From contig DATJIF010000040.1 in NCBI GenBank assembly GCA_035493475.1, positions 1 through 64,000 of the forward strand: a stretch of DNA of 64,000 nt, given 5' to 3'. This document shows positions 33,718 through 41,907 of the stretch, one piece after another. Position 1 is the first letter of the stretch; each line of letters opens with the position of its first letter. The DNA comes from Actinospica sp035493475 (GTDB lineage: Bacteria > Actinomycetota > Actinomycetes > Streptomycetales > Catenulisporaceae). The notes below the pieces were generated by a model. That model was not told the origin of the DNA. It ran no database searches and saw only the letters and a list, made by a program, of their open reading frames with translations. The position numbers were made by a program, and so were the translations under genes.

Positions 33718-33733
33718 AAGGTGGTTCAAAGGT
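33718..33733 (+). promoter_or_regulatory. Direct repeat AAGGT-N6-AAGGT, site 1
   Basis: Two AAGGT units exactly 11 bp apart, the helical spacing used by OmpR/PhoB-type regulators. It lies 83 bases before the small secreted protein gene. The same element with matching downstream sequence occurs at 36357. Confidence 0.6.
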
Positions 33734-33816
33734 CTGACTCGGGCGGTCGGAAGGTCGGGCGGCTGTGATGGGACGTGCGACGGCCGACGGGGCCGTCCGG
33801 AACACCTGGAGGTTTC

Positions 33817-34227
33817 ATGCGCATCCACATCGCACCGAAGGTGGCGGCGCTCGGGCTGGCCGTGCTGGTGGTCGGCGGGGCGGCGGGGACCGCGCTGGCC
33901 GCGACCGACGGTTCGTCGGCCATCACGACCGTCGCGGCCAGCCCGGTGGCGGCCGGTCCGGTCGCCTCGACCACGCCGGCGCCGGCGAAGATGAGCATGG
34001 CGCAGCTGACGGCGAAGCTGGGCTCGAACGAGAAGCAGATGATCATCGCGCTGGACGACATGAAGAACACGGTCGTCAGCACGCCCGGCCTGAACGCGGC
34101 CACGGCCCGCACGGTCATGATCAAGGTGCTCGCCAAGGACCTGGGGATCTCGGGTTCCGCCGCGGCGTGGGCGGTCGACGAGATCGACGGCGGCTACATC
34201 GTGACCTCGCCGAACTGGGGTTTCTAG
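33817..34227 (+). CDS. Small secreted protein, hypothetical
   Basis: 136 residues. A clear signal peptide (MRIHIAPKVAALGLAVLVVGGAAGTALA, cleavage near residue 28) leads an Ala/Thr/Pro-rich linker and then a ~75-residue helical-looking domain (MSMAQLTAKLGSNEKQ through LAKDLGISGSAAAWAVDEID). GGAGG lies 4 bases before ATG 33817. It stands just upstream of the two-component genes and shares its promoter element with the S53 protease beyond them, so it is a likely target of that system. No known family. Confidence 0.75.
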   Translation: MRIHIAPKVAALGLAVLVVGGAAGTALAATDGSSAITTVAASPVAAGPVASTTPAPAKMSMAQLTAKLGSNEKQMIIALDDMKNTVVSTPGLNAATARTVMIKVLAKDLGISGSAAAWAVDEIDGGYIVTSPNWGF

Positions 34228-34241
34228 CCGGCCCGGGGACC

Positions 34242-34262
34242 ACCTTAGAGCGCCTGTAAGGT
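34242..34262. promoter_or_regulatory. Inverted repeat ACCTTA-N9-TAAGGT before response regulator
   Basis: Perfect 6-bp arms containing the same AAGGT unit as the direct repeats at 33718 and 36357, ending 20 bases before the response regulator ATG. It could mediate autoregulation. Confidence 0.45.
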
Positions 34263-34282
34263 GCGTGCCCGACACTGGGGTC

Positions 34283-34954
34283 ATGCGTGTACTGGTGGTC
34301 GACGACGATGAGGCCGTGCGCACCTCGATCCAGCGGGCCCTGGTCCGCGACGGGTACGAGGTCTCGATCGCCGTGGACGGCGGTTCGGCCGTCGCGCTGG
34401 TCGCGGAGCAGCGGCCGGACGCGATCGTGCTGGACGTGCTGATGCCCGAGCCGAACGGCCTCGAGGTGTGCCGCGGCCTGCGGGCGCGCCGGGACCAGAC
34501 CCCGATCCTCATGCTCACCGCCCGCGACCTGGTCACCGACCGGGTCGCGGGTCTCGACGCGGGCGCCGACGACTACCTGGTCAAGCCGTTCGCGCTGGAC
34601 GAGCTGCGGGCCAGGCTCAGGGCCCTGCTGCGCCGCTCCGGGGCGGCGGTCGAGGTGCTCGAGTTCGCCGACGTGCGGCTGGATCCGGTGGCCTGCCGGG
34701 CGGAGCGGGCCGGTGCGCCGCTGAACCTGACCAAGACCGAACTGGCGCTGCTCGAACTGTTCCTGCGCAATCCCGGCCGCGTGCTCAGCCATCCGTTCAT
34801 CCTGGAATCGGTGTGGGGCTACGACTTCGGCTCGAACTCGAACGCGCTCTGGGTCTACGTCAGCTATCTGCGGAACAAGCTGGAGGCGCACGGCGGCGCC
34901 CGCGTCATCCAGACCGTGCGCGGCCTCGGCTACGTGCTGCGGGACCGGCCGTGA
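34283..34954 (+). CDS. OmpR-type response regulator
   Basis: 223 residues. The receiver domain has VVDDDEAV (acidic pocket), IVLDVLMPEPNG (phosphoacceptor Asp) and YLVKPFAL (conserved Lys). The C-terminal winged helix (~125-222) ends VQTVRGLGYVLRD in the usual style. ATG 34283 is chosen; a GTG at 34265 is in frame but lacks an SD. The stop overlaps the kinase start (GTGA), so the pair is translated together. Likely binds the AAGGT repeats nearby. Confidence 0.93.
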   Translation: MRVLVVDDDEAVRTSIQRALVRDGYEVSIAVDGGSAVALVAEQRPDAIVLDVLMPEPNGLEVCRGLRARRDQTPILMLTARDLVTDRVAGLDAGADDYLVKPFALDELRARLRALLRRSGAAVEVLEFADVRLDPVACRAERAGAPLNLTKTELALLELFLRNPGRVLSHPFILESVWGYDFGSNSNALWVYVSYLRNKLEAHGGARVIQTVRGLGYVLRDRP

Positions 34955-36363
34955 AGCTGCGCACCCGCATGGGCCTGGCCGCCGCGCTCGTGGTTGCCGG
35001 TGCGCTCGGCGCCGTGATGCCGGTGCTCTACCGGGCCGAGTCGCGGATCGTCGCCGAGCAGTTCGACACCTCGCTCGCGAACATCGCGCAGCAGACGACG
35101 CAGCCCGCGTTCGGCATCCAATTCAAGTCGGTGTACGTGGGCGACGCCGGATTGCCGCCCGCGACGCCGATCGAGTTCGAGGGCGATCTCGTGCAGGTCG
35201 CCGACGCTCCGTACGCGGGCGGCGGCCCGGCCGGTCTGCCCTTGTTCGACTCGCTCGACGTCGACGTGTTCGACGGCCTAGCGCCCTCGTACGCCGCGAA
35301 CGTCGACTACCGCGGCACCGTCTACCGGATCTACACGACCCGGATCGCCCACGACGAGCCGCCCACCGGGTCCGAAGTCGTCTACACGACCGGCTACACG
35401 CTGGTGCGGGTGGCCCGGCCGCTCAGCGACGAGACCGCGCCGCTGCACCGCCTCGCCATGCAGATGATCGCGTTGACCTGCGGCGCCGCGCTGGCCGCGG
35501 TGCTCGTGATGGCGTTGCTGACGCGGCGGATCCTGCGCCCGGCCCGCACACTGACGACCGCGGTCGAGCACGTCACCGCCACCGGCGACCTGACCACCGA
35601 CCTCGGCGTCAGCGAACGAAGACGCGGCAGGGACGAGCTGACCCGGCTCGCCGCCTCGTTCGCCGTGATGATGCGCGCCCTCGACGACTCGCACCAGGCC
35701 CAGCGCCGCCTGGTCGCCGACGCGTCGCACGAGCTGCGTACCCCGCTGACCAGCCTGACCACCAACCTCGACCTGCTCGACGAGATCTCCGCGAGCCCCG
35801 ATCCGCTCACCCCGGAGCTCGTCCGCGACGCCCGCACCCAGGCGTACGAACTCAGGACGCTGGTCAACGACCTGATCGACCTGGCCCGCTACACGAGCGT
35901 GGAGACGCACACCGAGGACACCCGGCTCGACCTGCTCGCCGAGCGCGTCGTCAAGCGGGCCCGGGACCTCGCCACGGCCAGGACCCGGGAGATCGTCTTC
36001 GAGACGGACCTCGAGGAGTGCGTGGCCGAGGTCGATCCCGACGCCGTGCACCGGGCGATCAGCAACCTGCTGGACAACGCGATCAAGTGGAGCCCGGCCG
36101 GCGGCGTCATCCGCGTCGAGCTGCGGCGTACCGCGGACGGCGCGGCCGAGCTCGGCGTCCGCGACGAGGGTCCCGGCATCCCGCCCGACGACCTGCCGCA
36201 CGTGTTCGACCGCTTCTACCGCTCCCCGAGCGCCCGCGCGATGCCCGGTTCCGGCCTCGGCCTGGCCATCGTCCGCCAGATCGCCGAACAGCACCACGGC
36301 ACCGTGCACGCCCGGCCGAGCTCGGCCGGCGCCCACATCCTGCTCCGGCTGCCGTTAAGGTAA
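34951..36363 (+). CDS. Sensor histidine kinase
   Basis: 470 residues. Membrane helix 1 (~6-26) and helix 2 (~170-192) bracket a ~145-residue extracytoplasmic sensor with no known fold that I recognise. Then come HAMP (~193-250), HisKA with LVADASHELRTPL (phosphoacceptor His), and HATPase_c with NLLDNAIKWSP (N-box), DEGPGIPP (G1), FDRFYR (F-box) and GSGLGLAIVRQI (G2). It phosphorylates the regulator encoded immediately before. The signal is unknown; neighbours point to control of secreted proteins. Confidence 0.93.
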   Translation: MKLRTRMGLAAALVVAGALGAVMPVLYRAESRIVAEQFDTSLANIAQQTTQPAFGIQFKSVYVGDAGLPPATPIEFEGDLVQVADAPYAGGGPAGLPLFDSLDVDVFDGLAPSYAANVDYRGTVYRIYTTRIAHDEPPTGSEVVYTTGYTLVRVARPLSDETAPLHRLAMQMIALTCGAALAAVLVMALLTRRILRPARTLTTAVEHVTATGDLTTDLGVSERRRGRDELTRLAASFAVMMRALDDSHQAQRRLVADASHELRTPLTSLTTNLDLLDEISASPDPLTPELVRDARTQAYELRTLVNDLIDLARYTSVETHTEDTRLDLLAERVVKRARDLATARTREIVFETDLEECVAEVDPDAVHRAISNLLDNAIKWSPAGGVIRVELRRTADGAAELGVRDEGPGIPPDDLPHVFDRFYRSPSARAMPGSGLGLAIVRQIAEQHHGTVHARPSSAGAHILLRLPLR

Positions 36364-36372
36364 CTCAAAGGT
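36357..36372 (+). promoter_or_regulatory. Direct repeat AAGGT-N6-AAGGT, site 2
   Basis: Same unit and 11-bp spacing as site 1, 75 bases before the S53 protease TTG start; it begins inside the last codons of the kinase gene. Downstream, GAAGG and TGATGG occur at identical distances in both sites. Confidence 0.6.
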
Positions 36373-36447
36373 CTGCCACTGGTGGGCTGAAGGCCGCGCC
36401 GGTCTGATGGTGTCTCGTATCCGGAATTCACTTCAGGAGAAGAGACA

Positions 36448-38430
36448 TTGAGTAAGAAACGGATGGGTGCCGGTCTCGGCGGGGCGCTGGCGTTGACCGC
36501 GGCCGTGCTCGGCGCCGGCACGTCGCCCGCGGCGGCCGACACGTCCTCGCGGGTCGCGCTGCCCAGCCCGAACTCCTCGAGCCTGCTCGCCGCGGGCGCG
36601 ACCACCACACCGCTCGACCCGGCGACGCAGCTGTCCCTGCGCGTCTACCTGGCGCCGCGCCCCGGCCTGGCAGCTGCCGCGGCGGCGATATCCAGCCCCT
36701 ACAGCCCGGTCCACGACCGCTTCCTGACGGCGAGCCAGTACGCCGCGGCGTTCGGCACGACCTCGGCGCAGAGCACGGCGGTGAGCGACTGGCTGACGTC
36801 GTTCGGCATGACGGTCACCGCGACCACCGCGCACTACCTCGCCGTGACCGCGACCGTCGCGCAGGCCGACACGGCGTTCGACACGCAGGTCAGCCAGTAC
36901 TCCTCGGCGAGTCAGGGTTGGAATGATCCCGGAGTCGTCGGCGGCTTCTCGGTCCCCGCCGCGCTCGCCGGCGACGTCCAGTCCGTGACCGGCATCGACC
37001 AGCTCGTGCTGCCGCCGCCGTCGGGCACCGGGAAGACCGCGAAGAAGACCCTCGCCACGAAGGCCCGCACGGCCAAGGCCACGACTAGGGCCGCCTCCAC
37101 CTCCACGCCGCAGTGCTCGCAGTACTGGGGCCAGTACACCGGCTCGATCCCCGAGGCCTTCGGGCACACCACCGCGCCGACCGCGATGTGCGGCTACACG
37201 CCGAACCAGATCCGCGACGCGTACGGGATCTCGTCCAGCCCGTATACCGGCAAGGGCACGACGATCGCCGTCATCAGCACCGCGAACCACCCGACGATGG
37301 CGGCCGACGCGAACCAGTACTTCGCCAGCCACGGCGAGACGGGCTTCGCTCCCGGGCAGTTCAGCGACTACTTCCTGCCCACGGAAGCGGCCAGCTGTGC
37401 GGGAATCGACCTGGAGCCCGATCCCGAGGAGCCGATCGATGTGGAGTCCGCGCACATCGGCGCGCCGGACGCGAAGATCGTGAACGTCGCCACCGACTGC
37501 GACCAGAGCGGCAACGACGGGGCGTTCCTGCAGGAGTCGCTCGACGGCGTCTCCGCGGTGGTCGACGGGCATCTGGCGGACATCGTCAGCGGCTCCTTCG
37601 GCATCCCCGAGCCCGGTGACGCGCCGGCCGACATGGTCGCGTGGGACCCGATCCTCGAACAGGGCGCGGTCGAGGGGATCACCTTCGACTTCTCCTCCGG
37701 CGACGGCGGCGACGCGGGGGCCACGACGTACGACGTGCACAACGCGCAGTTCCCGGCGACCGACCCGTGGGTCACCGCGATCGGCGGCACCAGCACGGCG
37801 ATCGGCGCGGACGGCCACGTGCTCGCCGAGTACCCGTGGGGCGACAACTTCGCCCAGATCGACACGGCCGGCACCGGCTACACCGACCCCGCTCCGCCCG
37901 GAACCTACTTCGGCGGCTCGGGCGGCGGCGTGAGCAGCCAGTACGCCGAACCCTGGTATCAGCAGTCTGTGGTGCCCACGTCCCTGGCCACGGACGGCGG
38001 CATCCGGGCCTCGCGGGTGATGCCGGACATCTCCGCCGACGCCGGACTGTCCTGGGACATCGGCTGGACCGGCGCGGTCACCGACGGCACGTACAACGAG
38101 CTGGCCGCGGGCGGCGGCACCAGCGCCTCCGCGCCGCTGATCGCGGGACTCGAAGCCGACGCGATCCAGGCCGCCGGCCACCCGCTCGGCTTCGTGAACC
38201 CGTCGCTCTACGCGCTGAGCGGCAGTACGGCGATCCACGACGTGCTGCCGGTCGATCCGGCCGACCCGCCGATCATGGACGGCGAGCAGACCGACTTCGC
38301 AGGGGTCGACTACACGCAGGTGGCGACGCTCGGCGAGGACGTAGGCCTGACCGCGACCGCCGGATACGACGACGTGACCGGGCTCGGCACGCCGACGACC
38401 TCCTTCGTCAGCGCGCTCGCTGGAGGCTGA
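36448..38430 (+). CDS. Secreted S53 (kumamolisin-type) protease with prodomain
   Basis: 660 residues. A TTG start is set by AGGAGA 7 bases upstream. A signal peptide (~1-31) leads a Pro-kumamolisin activation domain (~50-190: SPVHDRFLTASQYAAAFG). The catalytic domain carries EEPID (Glu ~327, Asp ~331), SSGDGG (oxyanion Asp) and GGGTSASAP (nucleophile Ser ~558). A C-terminal TGLGTP segment fits the calcium site. It should be an acid-active endopeptidase released by self-cleavage. It differs from the other S53 protein here by its full prodomain and lack of accessory modules. Convergent with kbaZ, overlapping 23 bp. Confidence 0.92.
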   Translation: MSKKRMGAGLGGALALTAAVLGAGTSPAAADTSSRVALPSPNSSSLLAAGATTTPLDPATQLSLRVYLAPRPGLAAAAAAISSPYSPVHDRFLTASQYAAAFGTTSAQSTAVSDWLTSFGMTVTATTAHYLAVTATVAQADTAFDTQVSQYSSASQGWNDPGVVGGFSVPAALAGDVQSVTGIDQLVLPPPSGTGKTAKKTLATKARTAKATTRAASTSTPQCSQYWGQYTGSIPEAFGHTTAPTAMCGYTPNQIRDAYGISSSPYTGKGTTIAVISTANHPTMAADANQYFASHGETGFAPGQFSDYFLPTEAASCAGIDLEPDPEEPIDVESAHIGAPDAKIVNVATDCDQSGNDGAFLQESLDGVSAVVDGHLADIVSGSFGIPEPGDAPADMVAWDPILEQGAVEGITFDFSSGDGGDAGATTYDVHNAQFPATDPWVTAIGGTSTAIGADGHVLAEYPWGDNFAQIDTAGTGYTDPAPPGTYFGGSGGGVSSQYAEPWYQQSVVPTSLATDGGIRASRVMPDISADAGLSWDIGWTGAVTDGTYNELAAGGGTSASAPLIAGLEADAIQAAGHPLGFVNPSLYALSGSTAIHDVLPVDPADPPIMDGEQTDFAGVDYTQVATLGEDVGLTATAGYDDVTGLGTPTTSFVSALAGG

Positions 38431-39718
38431 CGCCGGCCGCGCCGCCGCAGGCCGCCGCATACGGCCGCAGCGCGTCGCGGACGGCGTCTACGGTCAGTTC
38501 GCGCGGGTCCGGTGCGAGTTCTCCCGCCCGGACCCGCGCGTACTGATCCGGCAGGTGCTGGCTGATCAGGGGGAGCGGAATGGCGGTCGCGGAGAGGTTC
38601 GCGAGCAGGCGCTGCACGGCGGCCTCGACCTCCGGATCGGTCCAGTAGTAGCGCAGCCGGTCGCTGTAGCTGTACCGCCGCGCGATCCGCTGCTCGTCCG
38701 GACTGCCCGGGTAGTAGCCCTCCCAGTATTCGGGGCGGGCCAGCATCCGGCGGTCCACGACGTTCTCCAGGTCGGACGCCGCGTCCGCCGGGATCAATTC
38801 CTGCTCGATCCGGGCCAGGGCGAACAGCGCCTCGCGGAGCGCGAACGTCAGACCGGGGCCGACCTTGAGCACGGCCCAGTGGTCGGCGACGAGTTCGGCG
38901 AGGCGTTCGTCGGTCTGGTAGTCGGTGGAGTGCGCCTCGAAGACGAGATGCGGCTCGTCGTCCAGCACGGTGCGCAGATCCGTCGTGCCGGAGCGGTCGT
39001 AGTCGATCACGTGTACGTGGTCGAACTCGACTGCGGGCTGCACGACCAGGGCGGCCACGCGCGGCCACACGTCGTCGAGCCCTGCGTCCGCGAACGCCTC
39101 CCGATGCCTGTGCAGGGTACGGCGTGCCGCGTCGGCGGGGGTGGCCACGAGTCGGCCGAGGGTCTCGTGGGCGCCGCCCGGCACCGGGACCTCGGTGCCG
39201 ATGACGTAGCAGACCTCTGACGCAGTGCCCACGCGCGCGGCGGCGTCCTCGGCGGCGCGCATCAGACGTGCGGCGCGTTCGGCCACCAGGTCGTCGCCGA
39301 GCGGGTCCGGATCGCCCGCGCAGGACATGCTGCAGTCCAGATGGATCTTCGTGTATCCGGCCTCGACGTACGCGGTGACCAGCGCCTCGGCCAGTTCCAT
39401 CGCCTTCTCCGCGGGCTGGCCGCGCCATCGGTTCGGCCCGAGGTGGTCGCCGCCGAGCAGCACGCGGGAGCGGTCGAGCCCGTGCGTGTCCGCGAGGCCG
39501 TATACGAGTTCGCGGAAGTCGGCAGGCGTCATACCGGTGTACCCGCCGAACTGGTCCACCTGGTTGGAGGTGGCCTCGACCAGCAGGAAGCCGCCGTCCT
39601 CGCGGGTCTGGCGGATCGCGGCCTCCAGCACCAGCGGGTGCGCGGAGCACACCGAGTACACGCCCACCGCGGCTCCGGCCTTGTGCCGTCGGATCGTTTC
39701 GGTCAACAGGTTCGCCAT
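38408..39718 (-). CDS. kbaZ: KbaZ/GatZ-family tagatose-phosphate protein
   Basis: 436 residues, normal for the family. Strong motifs: GVYSVCSAHPLVLEAA, LVEATSNQVDQFGGYTGMTP, GGDHLGPNRW and HLDCSMSCAGD. KbaZ/GatZ were first described as the non-catalytic partner of class II tagatose-1,6-bisphosphate aldolase (KbaY/GatY). Some members are reported to act as tagatose-6-phosphate 4-epimerases. No KbaY-type aldolase gene is in the window, which favours an enzymatic role of its own. Divergent from a ROK kinase across a region with three decamer repeats. Start ATG 39718 lacks a clear SD. Confidence 0.88.
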   Translation of the reverse strand: MANLLTETIRRHKAGAAVGVYSVCSAHPLVLEAAIRQTREDGGFLLVEATSNQVDQFGGYTGMTPADFRELVYGLADTHGLDRSRVLLGGDHLGPNRWRGQPAEKAMELAEALVTAYVEAGYTKIHLDCSMSCAGDPDPLGDDLVAERAARLMRAAEDAAARVGTASEVCYVIGTEVPVPGGAHETLGRLVATPADAARRTLHRHREAFADAGLDDVWPRVAALVVQPAVEFDHVHVIDYDRSGTTDLRTVLDDEPHLVFEAHSTDYQTDERLAELVADHWAVLKVGPGLTFALREALFALARIEQELIPADAASDLENVVDRRMLARPEYWEGYYPGSPDEQRIARRYSYSDRLRYYWTDPEVEAAVQRLLANLSATAIPLPLISQHLPDQYARVRAGELAPDPRELTVDAVRDALRPYAAACGGAAGVSLQRAR

Positions 39719-39760
39719 GCGGAGCAGCTTGCGCGTTACTGCTAGATAAATCAAGTTTTC

Positions 39761-39790
39761 AAGCAGAAATGAGCAGAAGTGAGCAGGCGT
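39761..39790. promoter_or_regulatory. Three tandem decamers, probable DeoR operator
   Basis: AAGCAGAAAT, GAGCAGAAGT and GAGCAGGCGT follow each other without gap (consensus RAGCAGRRRT). The array lies between the divergent kbaZ and ROK genes, just upstream of the ROK -35. GAGCA units with the same 10-bp period recur before the sugar ABC operon. Confidence 0.65.
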
Positions 39791-39796
39791 GGATGC

Positions 39797-39826
39797 TTGA
39801 CTGCGTGCGACGGCGCGACCTAGAGT
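39797..39826 (+). promoter_or_regulatory. Promoter of ROK kinase gene
   Basis: TTGACT and TAGAGT separated by 18 bases, directly after the decamer array. Confidence 0.5.
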
Positions 39827-39862
39827 CGGCGCGCGAAGCTGGCCGATCCGGAGGTAGCGCCC

Positions 39863-40789
39863 ATGCCCGATTCCGAGTCTCCGCCCCCGGTCATCGGGGT
39901 GGACGTCGGCGGCACCGGTATCAAGGCCCTGCTCGTCGACGGCGCGGGACGGGTGCTGGACGAACGCCGCGTGCCCACGCCGCAGGCCGGACCCCGCGTC
40001 GCCGAACGCGTGCTCGACGCCGTGGCCGAATGCGCGGCGGGCCTCGCGGATGCGGCACCCGAACCCCCGGCGGCGGTCGGGCTCGCGGTGCCCGGCATCG
40101 TCGACGACGAGCGCGGCGTGGCGGTGTACTCGGAAAACCTCGGCTGGCACGACGTCCCGTTCCCGGATCTGCTCACCGCACGCATCGGACTTCCCGTCGC
40201 GTTCGGCCACGACGTGCGCGTCGGCGGTCTGGCCGAGGCACGCATCGGCGCCGGACGCGGCGTGTCCAACCTCGCGTTCGTCCCGCTGGGCACCGGAATC
40301 GCGGCCGCCCTCTACCTCGACGGCCGCCCGTACGCCGGTCGCGGCTACGCGGGCGAGATCGGGCACACGGACGTCGGGCACGGCGAGCCCTGCGTGTGCG
40401 GCGCGAACGGCTGCCTGGAGGCGATCGCGTCCGCCGCCGCGATCGCCCGCCGCTACTCGCAACGCTCCGGCCACCACGCCGCCGGTGCACGCGAGGTCCT
40501 GAAGGCGGCAGCCGCAGGCGACGCGGACGCGGCGGCGGTATGGACCGAAGCCCTCGACGCACTCGGCCTGTCCCTGTCCTGGCTCGCCTCCGTCCTGGCA
40601 CCCGAGGCGATCGTCATCGGCGGCGGGCTGGCCGAAGCCGGAGACGCGCTGCTCGTCCCGCTCGCGGAACGGCTCGACGCACGCCTGACCTTCCAACCTC
40701 GTCCGCGCCTACTCCGAGCCTCCCTAGGCGATCGCGCCGCCGCCCTCGGCAGCGCACTCCTGGCCCGCGACCTAGCCGGTCCGCGGTGA
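39863..40789 (+). CDS. ROK-family sugar kinase
   Basis: 308 residues. ATP-binding DVGGTGIKALLVD, catalytic Asp region FGHDVRVGGLAEA, EIGHTDV, and the ROK zinc cluster HGEPCVCGANGCLEAIAS are all present, as is IVIGGGLAEAG. There is no N-terminal HTH, so it is an enzyme and not a regulator. ROK kinases phosphorylate hexoses or N-acetylhexosamines at O6; given the locus, galactosamine or GalNAc is a good candidate. GGAGGT lies 8 bases before the ATG. Confidence 0.9.
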   Translation: MPDSESPPPVIGVDVGGTGIKALLVDGAGRVLDERRVPTPQAGPRVAERVLDAVAECAAGLADAAPEPPAAVGLAVPGIVDDERGVAVYSENLGWHDVPFPDLLTARIGLPVAFGHDVRVGGLAEARIGAGRGVSNLAFVPLGTGIAAALYLDGRPYAGRGYAGEIGHTDVGHGEPCVCGANGCLEAIASAAAIARRYSQRSGHHAAGAREVLKAAAAGDADAAAVWTEALDALGLSLSWLASVLAPEAIVIGGGLAEAGDALLVPLAERLDARLTFQPRPRLLRASLGDRAAALGSALLARDLAGPR

Positions 40790-40929
40790 TCCCCGGCGAC
40801 GCGTGCGTCCTCGCTGGGAAGGACTACTCGCAGGTATCCATCTCGAAGGCCCGTCAGCCGCGTCCGCGCGCTTCATGCTTCGGCGACGACCTCTGACCGT
40901 GCACGCGGTGCTGGCTGCCGGGAAGCGCC

Positions 40930-41721
40930 TCACACGGTGACGACCTCGACGCCCGCCGCTCGGATCCGGGCGACGGCGTCGGCGGGCGCGGCCTTGTCGG
41001 TGATCAGGGTGTGGATGTCGGCGACGGGGCAGATGCGGGCGAAGGCGCGGGCGCTGAACTTGCCGCTGTCCGCCACCACGATCGCCCTGCGCGCCTGCCG
41101 CACCATGAGCTGGTTGATCCGCGCCTCGTCCTCGTCGGCGGCCTTGGCGCCGCTGTCCGGGTCGATCGCGTCCACGCCGATCACCGCGTAGTCCAGGTCG
41201 ATCTGCGCGAGCGTGTCCGCGGCGAGCGGGCCGGTGAGCTCGAACGACTGGAGCCGGGAGACGCCGCCGGTCATCACCAGCCGCACGTGCCGCCGGACCG
41301 TGAGCTCGTTGGCGATGTTGATCGCGTTGGTCACGATCGTGATCTGCCGGGGCTGCCCGCCGACCAGCCGCGGCACCGGATGGATCTCGGCGATCGCGCG
41401 GGCGACCTCCGTGGTCGTGGTGCCGCCGTTGAGCCCGATGGTGTCCCCGGGGGTGACGAGCGCGGCCGCGGCCTTGCCGATCCGCGCCTTCTCGTCGCCG
41501 CGGATCGCCTTGCGGTAGCGGATCGGCAGGTCGTAGTTGACGGTGGTGGCCACCGCTCCGCCCCTGGTCCGGGTCACCAGCTGCTGCTCGTGCAGCAGGT
41601 TCAGGTCGCGGCGGATCGTGGTCGGGGACACGCCGAGCTGCTTGGCCAGGTCCGCCACCTCCAGGTGCCCGTCCGCGGCCATGGCGTCGAGCAGGGCGTT
41701 CATCCGGGCGTAACGGTTCAC
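40930..41721 (-). CDS. DeoR-family regulator (AgaR-like)
   Basis: 263 residues. The N-terminal DeoR helix-turn-helix reads RMNALLDAMAADGHLEVADLAKQLGVSPTTIRRDL in two parts with the SxxTIRRDL recognition helix. The C-terminal sugar-phosphate sensor has GLNGGTTTTEVA and later GVDAIDPDSG and VVADSGKF. DeoR proteins respond to sugar phosphates and bind direct repeats, matching the decamers at 39761 and 41786. GTG start with AGAGGA upstream. Divergent from the ABC operon it probably controls. Confidence 0.92.
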   Translation of the reverse strand: MNRYARMNALLDAMAADGHLEVADLAKQLGVSPTTIRRDLNLLHEQQLVTRTRGGAVATTVNYDLPIRYRKAIRGDEKARIGKAAAALVTPGDTIGLNGGTTTTEVARAIAEIHPVPRLVGGQPRQITIVTNAINIANELTVRRHVRLVMTGGVSRLQSFELTGPLAADTLAQIDLDYAVIGVDAIDPDSGAKAADEDEARINQLMVRQARRAIVVADSGKFSARAFARICPVADIHTLITDKAAPADAVARIRAAGVEVVTV

Positions 41722-41785
41722 CGGGATCCTCTCTGTTCCGCGTGATCTTCAGCACCCCTCCGCTGTGGCCGTATCGTAGCAGGAA

Positions 41786-41800
41786 TGCTCGAAACTGCTC
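41786..41800. promoter_or_regulatory. GAGCA direct repeats, second DeoR operator
   Basis: TGCTC at 41786 and 41796 (GAGCA on the other strand, 10-bp period), just upstream of the ABC operon -35. This is the same unit as in the kbaZ-ROK array. Confidence 0.55.
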
Positions 41801-41810
41801 ACTGAAGCCA

Positions 41811-41839
41811 TTGAAGCGACACTATCAAGCGATTATGGT
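41811..41839 (+). promoter_or_regulatory. Promoter of sugar ABC operon
   Basis: TTGAAG and TATGGT with exact 17-base spacing, giving a ~60-base leader before the binding-protein gene. Confidence 0.55.
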
Positions 41840-41907
41840 CACTCCCAACCACGGCGGCGGAAGCGGCTGGGGTCCGTATCCAGCTCGTTCGAGGAGGGTG
41901 CACGACG

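Noticed and set aside
40790..40929. Possible terminator between ROK and deoR genes
   Set aside because: Only a short GACGC/GCGTC hairpin is visible, too weak to support.
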